Source: Oscillospiraceae bacterium (GTDB taxonomy: Bacteria > Bacillota > Clostridia > Oscillospirales > Acutalibacteraceae). Taken from it: 64,000 nucleotides of DNA. The translations under genes were made by a program, and so were the position numbers. Location of the stretch: assembly GCA_015066625.1 (NCBI GenBank), contig SVOC01000003.1:100045-164044 (forward strand), read 5' to 3'. Below are positions 60,425 through 64,000 of this stretch, one piece after another (position 1 is the stretch's first letter; every line of letters starts with the position of its first letter). The notes beneath the pieces were generated by a model. The model ran no database searches and was not told where the DNA came from. It worked only from the letters and a program-made list of their open reading frames with translations.

Positions 60425-60925
60425 ATGAAGCTGAGTGAAAAAGCATCATCGGTATGCACTTTCCTTGATGAAAAAGGAATAAAATATGATATCGTAACCC
60501 ATCCTTCCGTGTTTACCCTTGAAGAATGTCAGGCGGTAAATCAGCTCATCGGCGGCAGAATATGCAAAAACCTGCTTCTTAAAACCGATTCGGGCAAGGT
60601 TTTTTACCTGCTTATGATGAGGGATGACAAACGCTTTGTGACAAAGGATGTTTCAAAAAAGCTGGGATGCTCAAGGCTTTCCTTTGCATCGGGTGAGTAT
60701 ATGGAAAATCTGCTGAATACTTCTCCCGGCTCACTCAGCATTACAAGCCTTATCTTTGACGGTGAAAAAAAGATTTCTCTTGCAATAGACAGTGATGTGC
60801 TGAAAGAAGAATATATCTGCTGCCATCCGAGCGATAATTCCGCAACGCTGAAAATCAGGACAGAGGATGTTATGAATGTTCTTATTCCCGCACTTGAAAC
60901 CGAACCGAAAATAATAGATATTTAA
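60425..60925 (+). CDS. YbaK/ProX-type aminoacyl-tRNA deacylase
   Basis: 166-aa protein of the YbaK/INS-editing fold. KYDIVTHPSVFTLEECQAVNQLIGGRICKNLLLKT (about 20-55) includes the conserved lysine in CKNLLL; SPGSLSITSLIFD near 100 is the GSLS/GVxP-type active-site loop. The length and sequence match ProX-like prolyl-tRNA deacylases that clear Ala-tRNA-Pro. Cotranscribed with the lipoprotein gene. Confidence 0.92.
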   Translation: MKLSEKASSVCTFLDEKGIKYDIVTHPSVFTLEECQAVNQLIGGRICKNLLLKTDSGKVFYLLMMRDDKRFVTKDVSKKLGCSRLSFASGEYMENLLNTSPGSLSITSLIFDGEKKISLAIDSDVLKEEYICCHPSDNSATLKIRTEDVMNVLIPALETEPKIIDI

Positions 60926-60926
60926 C

Positions 60927-60962
60927 AAAAAGTGAGCCTGCACAGTGCAAGCTCACTTTTTT
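60927..60962. terminator. Bidirectional terminator between ybaK-like and patatin genes
   Basis: AAAAAGTGAGC-c-TGCA / TGCA-a-GCTCACTTTTTT, symmetrical for both strands. Confidence 0.94.
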
Positions 60963-62040
60963 ATGCTATCAGGTTGTCCAACACCGCAAATGCCTCGGTA
61001 TAATCGTCATCGGGATTCAGCTTTGAAAGCCTTTTGAGGATGGGTGCATAGAATTTCTGCTCCGTTTCTTCCTCTTTGAGCTGCTGCTCCTTGCGGTATT
61101 CGGTATATTTCTCCTTTAATTCGTAAAGGAAGCTTTCTTTGTCAAATATTCTGAATCTTTCCATACCCAGCTGAGCACCGAGCTCTTCAAGCTGCTCAAC
61201 CGCATCCGAACCGTATTCCTCAATCATTTTTCTGAATACGTCAGGCTCAAAATAAAACTGTCTGCCCGAAAGATATCCGAATGCCTTGCGTGTGTCGAGA
61301 TAGCCCATTGTAAGACGCTTTTCATACATTTCTTCGCTGAAATCAAAGGCGGCACCCAGATCCTCAATGTCGAAGGGACGGATGTAAATAAATTCGGCGT
61401 TGGTCATATCGCTTTTGTGCCCCAGACCCTTCATTGACGAAATGTCAACAACGATTATGCGGTTGTAGCCGTTTTTGCGCAGAAGTCCGATGGGCGCGTT
61501 GTCGTATACACCGCCGTCAAGGTAACGTTCGTCTTCGGGGCCGATTTTGCTTACACCGGGTACTTTTGAAGATGCAAGAAGAAAGTCAACAAGTTCACCC
61601 TCGGGAATTTTATCAATGAATATTTCAACCGGAGCAAATTCGCTGAGGTTGAATGTAACCATACCGAATTTTACGGGGGAGCGGCGTACCTTTTCTTCGT
61701 CAATAAACTGCAGCAGAAGGTCTTTGGTGGGGGATGCATCTATGCCCTTATTTCGCATTATTTCTTTAATCAGCACGCCTGCATTCTTAAGGCTGAAAAG
61801 ATTTTCGGGGTCTTTCAGCTCACCCGATATTTTAACACCCTTGTCTACCGATGCGCATTTCCACAGCGCAACAGCCTCTTCATAGCTGTCCGATGCGATA
61901 AGGGCACCGTTTATTGAGCCTATTGAAACACCTGCAACAACATTGAATTTTATTCCCAGTTCTCTCATTGCTTTCCAGGCGCCAAGCTGATAAATTCCTT
62001 TTGCACCGCCGCCTGCAAGCACCAGACCGTATTCTTTCAT
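60961..62040 (-). CDS. Patatin-like phospholipase family protein
   Basis: 359-aa serine acyl hydrolase. Oxyanion motif LAGGGAKGIYQLGAW near 7, nucleophile elbow GVSIGSINGALIA near 38, and the catalytic Asp in LDGGVYDNAPIGLL near 175. The C-terminal part (about 290-359) is charged and helical (KEKYTEYRKEQQLKEEETEQ). Start 62040 chosen for AGAGGAG before it; the frame up to 62145 has no site. The promoter overlaps a 28-base palindrome, pointing to repression control. Confidence 0.92.
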   Translation of the reverse strand: MKEYGLVLAGGGAKGIYQLGAWKAMRELGIKFNVVAGVSIGSINGALIASDSYEEAVALWKCASVDKGVKISGELKDPENLFSLKNAGVLIKEIMRNKGIDASPTKDLLLQFIDEEKVRRSPVKFGMVTFNLSEFAPVEIFIDKIPEGELVDFLLASSKVPGVSKIGPEDERYLDGGVYDNAPIGLLRKNGYNRIIVVDISSMKGLGHKSDMTNAEFIYIRPFDIEDLGAAFDFSEEMYEKRLTMGYLDTRKAFGYLSGRQFYFEPDVFRKMIEEYGSDAVEQLEELGAQLGMERFRIFDKESFLYELKEKYTEYRKEQQLKEEETEQKFYAPILKRLSKLNPDDDYTEAFAVLDNLIA

Positions 62041-62062
62041 ATGCTTCAACTCCTCTGAGTGT

Positions 62063-62096
62063 ATTTTAGCATATTTAACTGTTACAGTAAATATGC
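62063..62096 (-). promoter_or_regulatory. Patatin promoter overlapped by a palindromic operator
   Basis: Minus strand TTTACT (62086-62091), 17-base spacer, TAAAAT (62063-62068) within TATGCTAAAAT. The spacer and -35 are covered by a palindrome (62069-62096): arms GCATATTT / AAATATGC around ACTGT-T-ACAGT. Confidence 0.82.
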
Positions 62097-62138
62097 TTAT
62101 GTAACAATCAAGCCCGTTAACAAAAAATTTAAAATCGG

Positions 62139-62167
62139 TTGACAATATTTTTTTAAAGTTATATCAT
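62139..62167 (+). promoter_or_regulatory. Promoter of the GH125 gene
   Basis: TTGACA (62139-62144), 17-base spacer, TATCAT (62162-62167). Confidence 0.88.
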
Positions 62168-62198
62168 TAATTAAAATAAGTCCGAAAGGAAAGATTAT

Positions 62199-63482
62199 AT
62201 GAAAATCCCTGCCTGCGTTGAAAAAAGAATGGACGGATATTGCTCCGTTATTGAAAAATACAGTCCCAAGCTTGCAAAGCTTTACCGTAACTGCTACCCC
62301 AATACCCTTGAAACCGCAACGGAATTTATGCCCGACGGCTCTGTTTTTGTGCTTACGGGCGATATTCCCGCAATGTGGCTCCGCGATTCAACCGCCGAGG
62401 TTTCACATTACATTCCTCTTGCAAAAGACAACGAGGATATCCGTGAAATAATCAAGGGCGTAATCAAAAGGCAGAGAATGTACATCGCTATGGAGCCCTA
62501 CGCAAATGCGTATAAAAAAGAGCCGAACGACCACAAAGAGTTTGACGATTACCCCGAAAACCATCCCATTGTGTGGGAAAGAAAATATGAGATAGATTCC
62601 CTTTGTTACCCCATACGCCTTGCTTACCTTTACTGGAAGGCAACGGGGGATTGCGGTGTGCTTGGTGATGATTTTATTGAAAGCACAAAAATCACCGTCA
62701 ATCTGTGGCGCACGGAGCAGCACCATTTTGAAAAATCACCTTACAGATTTACAAGAAAAAACTGCCCGTATCAGGATACAATTCACAATGACGGAATGGG
62801 TGAGCCCGTTGACTATACGGGTATGACCTGGTCGGGCTTCAGACCCAGCGACGATGCCTGCCGCTACGGTTATCTTGTTGCTTCAAATATGTTTGCCGTT
62901 GTTGTTCTGGGTTATCTTTCAGAGATGCTCAAAGCGGCTTATCCCGAAGAAACAGCACTTATTGCAGAATGTGAAAATCTTAAAAAAGATATAAGCGACG
63001 GTATAAAAAAATATGCGGTTGTCGAAAGTGAAAACCACGGCAAAATCTATGCCTGCGAGGTTAACGGCAAAGGCGATTACTTCCTTTTTGACGATGCAAA
63101 CGTGCCCAGCCTTCTTTCCGCACCCTATCTGGGATTCTGCGGTTATGACGATGAAATCTATCTGAATACACGCAGCTTTATTCTCAGCAAGGATAACCCC
63201 TATTATTACGAGGGCAAATTTGCAAAGGGTGTAGGCAGTCCCCACACACCCGAGGGCTACATATGGCATATCGCTCTTTCAATGCAGGGTCTTTCAACCA
63301 ATGACCCCGACGAAATCCGCGATATTCTCCGTATGCTTGAAACAACAGACGGCGATACGGGCTATATGCACGAGGGCTTTGACGCCAACGACCCCAATAA
63401 ATTCACAAGAAGCTGGTTCAGCTGGTCCTGCGCACTGTTTGCGGAGCTTGTTGAAAAGGCTGTTGACCTGAAAATAATTTAA
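62199..63482 (+). CDS. Glycoside hydrolase family 125 (exo-alpha-1,6-mannosidase-like)
   Basis: 427-aa enzyme with the (alpha/alpha)6 GH125 signature TGDIPAMWLRDSTAEVSHYIP (about 52-72), IDSLCYPIRLAYLYW near 133, TWSGFRPSDDACRYGYL near 210, YEGKFAKGVGSPHTPEGYIWHIALSMQG near 338-365 and HEGFDANDPNKFTRSWFSWSCALF near 390. Known GH125 enzymes remove alpha-1,6-mannose with inversion. No signal peptide, so cytoplasmic, and likely to act with the GH38 enzyme on imported N-glycan or yeast-type mannosides. GAAAGGAAAG ribosome site. Confidence 0.96.
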   Translation: MKIPACVEKRMDGYCSVIEKYSPKLAKLYRNCYPNTLETATEFMPDGSVFVLTGDIPAMWLRDSTAEVSHYIPLAKDNEDIREIIKGVIKRQRMYIAMEPYANAYKKEPNDHKEFDDYPENHPIVWERKYEIDSLCYPIRLAYLYWKATGDCGVLGDDFIESTKITVNLWRTEQHHFEKSPYRFTRKNCPYQDTIHNDGMGEPVDYTGMTWSGFRPSDDACRYGYLVASNMFAVVVLGYLSEMLKAAYPEETALIAECENLKKDISDGIKKYAVVESENHGKIYACEVNGKGDYFLFDDANVPSLLSAPYLGFCGYDDEIYLNTRSFILSKDNPYYYEGKFAKGVGSPHTPEGYIWHIALSMQGLSTNDPDEIRDILRMLETTDGDTGYMHEGFDANDPNKFTRSWFSWSCALFAELVEKAVDLKII

Positions 63483-63500
63483 AAAAATTCAAAAAAACAC

Positions 63501-63529
63501 TTGAAAAAATCAAAACATTATGGTAATAT
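63501..63529 (+). promoter_or_regulatory. Promoter of tRNA-Thr
   Basis: TTGAAA (63501-63506), 17-base spacer ending TGG, TAATAT (63524-63529), with an upstream A-tract region like that of the other tRNA promoter. Confidence 0.78.
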
Positions 63530-63569
63530 AATTTGCGTTCGGTATGAACGATGAAAATTATCATAATTT

Positions 63570-63645
<76 letters not shown>

Positions 63646-63646
63646 A

Positions 63647-63678
63647 TCCCTTGAAACTTAAGGTTTCAAGGGATTTTT
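63647..63678 (+). terminator. Terminator after tRNA-Thr
   Basis: Stem TCCCTTGAAAC / GTTTCAAGGGA (with TTAAG loop) followed by TTTTTCTT. Confidence 0.92.
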
Positions 63679-63700
63679 CTTATGTTTTATGAAATTCATC

Positions 63701-63745
63701 AGACCGCATCCCTAAATCGTAATTTTTTAGTAAGGGATGCGGTCT
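63701..63745. promoter_or_regulatory. 13-bp inverted repeat masking the recombinase start
   Basis: AGACCGCATCCCT (63701-63713) / AGGGATGCGGTCT (63733-63745), perfect, with a 19-base spacer. The right arm contains the only plausible ribosome site (AAGGGATG) and ends 4 bases before the ATG. It could be a translational lock or a recombinase-binding end site. Confidence 0.7.
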
Positions 63746-63749
63746 AACT

Positions 63750-64000
63750 ATGAGCAGAAAAATCACTATGAACAGGACTGAAAACAAGACCTTTGAACAG
63801 GTCTTTTCAATGTTCATCACTTCAAGAACGGCAAACGGCGTTTCCGATGCAACAATCAGGAATTATCATCAACATTTGCACAGTATTTCAAAGTATCTTG
63901 ACATTCAGATGCCCTTTGATAAGCTCTCCAAAAGCACCATTGATGATATGATTGTCGAAATGCGAAACTCCGACCTTGCCTATAATTCCATTGCAACCTA
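63750..64000 (+). CDS. Tyrosine-type site-specific recombinase/integrase, N-terminal part
   Basis: Open frame running off the right window edge (83 residues seen). MSRKITMNRTENKTFEQVFSM-like start and the core-binding SAM-like region (about 14-83: FEQVFSMFITSRTANGVSDATIRNYHQHLHSISKYL, then LSKSTIDDMIVEMRNS) resemble integrases of Clostridia mobile elements. The catalytic domain is beyond the window. It lies 105 bases after tRNA-Thr, the usual position of an element integrase. Whether it is intact is unknown. Confidence 0.82.
   Translation, partial: MSRKITMNRTENKTFEQVFSMFITSRTANGVSDATIRNYHQHLHSISKYLDIQMPFDKLSKSTIDDMIVEMRNSDLAYNSIAT

Overview
The window looks like chromosomal DNA of a strictly anaerobic, fermentative Clostridia bacterium, probably an Oscillospiraceae- or Ruminococcaceae-like gut commensal. 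The evidence is low-G+C Gram-positive style sigma-A promoters, strong AGGAGG-type ribosome binding sites, a T-box leader and a ZTP riboswitch, oxygen-sensitive enzymes (indolepyruvate:ferredoxin oxidoreductase, pyruvate formate-lyase with its radical-SAM activase), a two-subunit HisG/HisZ enzyme and a B. subtilis-type GalT. The genus cannot be fixed from this sequence alone.

Layout. 1-3.2 kb: aryl-keto-acid module iorA(partial)-iorB-paaK-ACT. 3.3-7.3 kb: T-box-controlled pheST. 7.4-8.3 kb: a Gfo/Idh/MocA oxidoreductase. 8.4-12.1 kb (minus): an operon of two metallophosphoesterases and a PHP protein. 12.2-16.6 kb: a membrane-anchored M28 peptidase with a GH38 alpha-mannosidase. 16.6-20.4 kb (minus): NimA-like flavoprotein, FAD oxidoreductase and a DUF1846 protein. 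20.8-22.1 kb: gdhA. 22.1-25.3 kb (minus): pflB-pflA behind a ZTP riboswitch. 25.3-33.9 kb (minus): a full hisZGDCBHAF-IE operon ending in a DHDPS/NAL-family aldolase. 33.9-37.2 kb (minus): DtxR-type regulator, alpha/beta hydrolase, acyl-CoA synthetase. 37.4-44.7 kb: two sugar-isomerase genes divergent from Gfo-nagB-metG-tatD-PHP. 44.7-47.4 kb (minus): lipoprotein and galT. 47.5-50.9 kb: unknown polytopic membrane protein, YerC/HisR-type regulator, methyltransferase, Hsp33. 51.0-51.5 kb: five tRNA genes (Val, Asp, Phe, Gly, Cys). 51.7-53.7 kb: CPBP protease and DUF2804. 53.7-57.6 kb (minus): Gfo-PHP-GPH transporter operon. 57.9-63.5 kb: small membrane protein, sugar isomerase, nrdR, lipoprotein, YbaK deacylase, patatin, GH125 mannosidase. 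63.6-64 kb: tRNA-Thr followed by the start of a tyrosine-recombinase gene, probably the edge of an integrated element.

How the genes fit together. GH38, GH125, nagB, a sialate-lyase-like aldolase, galT, several Gfo/Idh/MocA dehydrogenases, sugar isomerases and a GPH symporter suggest scavenging of host or dietary glycans (mannose, hexosamine, sialic acid, galactose). pfl feeds acetyl-CoA and formate production, and the ior/paaK genes ferment aromatic amino acids. The window has most of histidine biosynthesis, but no histidinol-phosphatase gene lies in the his operon.

The most unusual content is not coding. Three different intergenic repeat families share one plan: an outer inverted repeat enclosing two internal hairpin arms. 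The commonest family has 29-nt arms built of GTGAAnA heptads and lies inside transcribed leaders, including the pheST and his leaders. Several promoters also share identical extended -10 elements or GTTAC-type palindromes.
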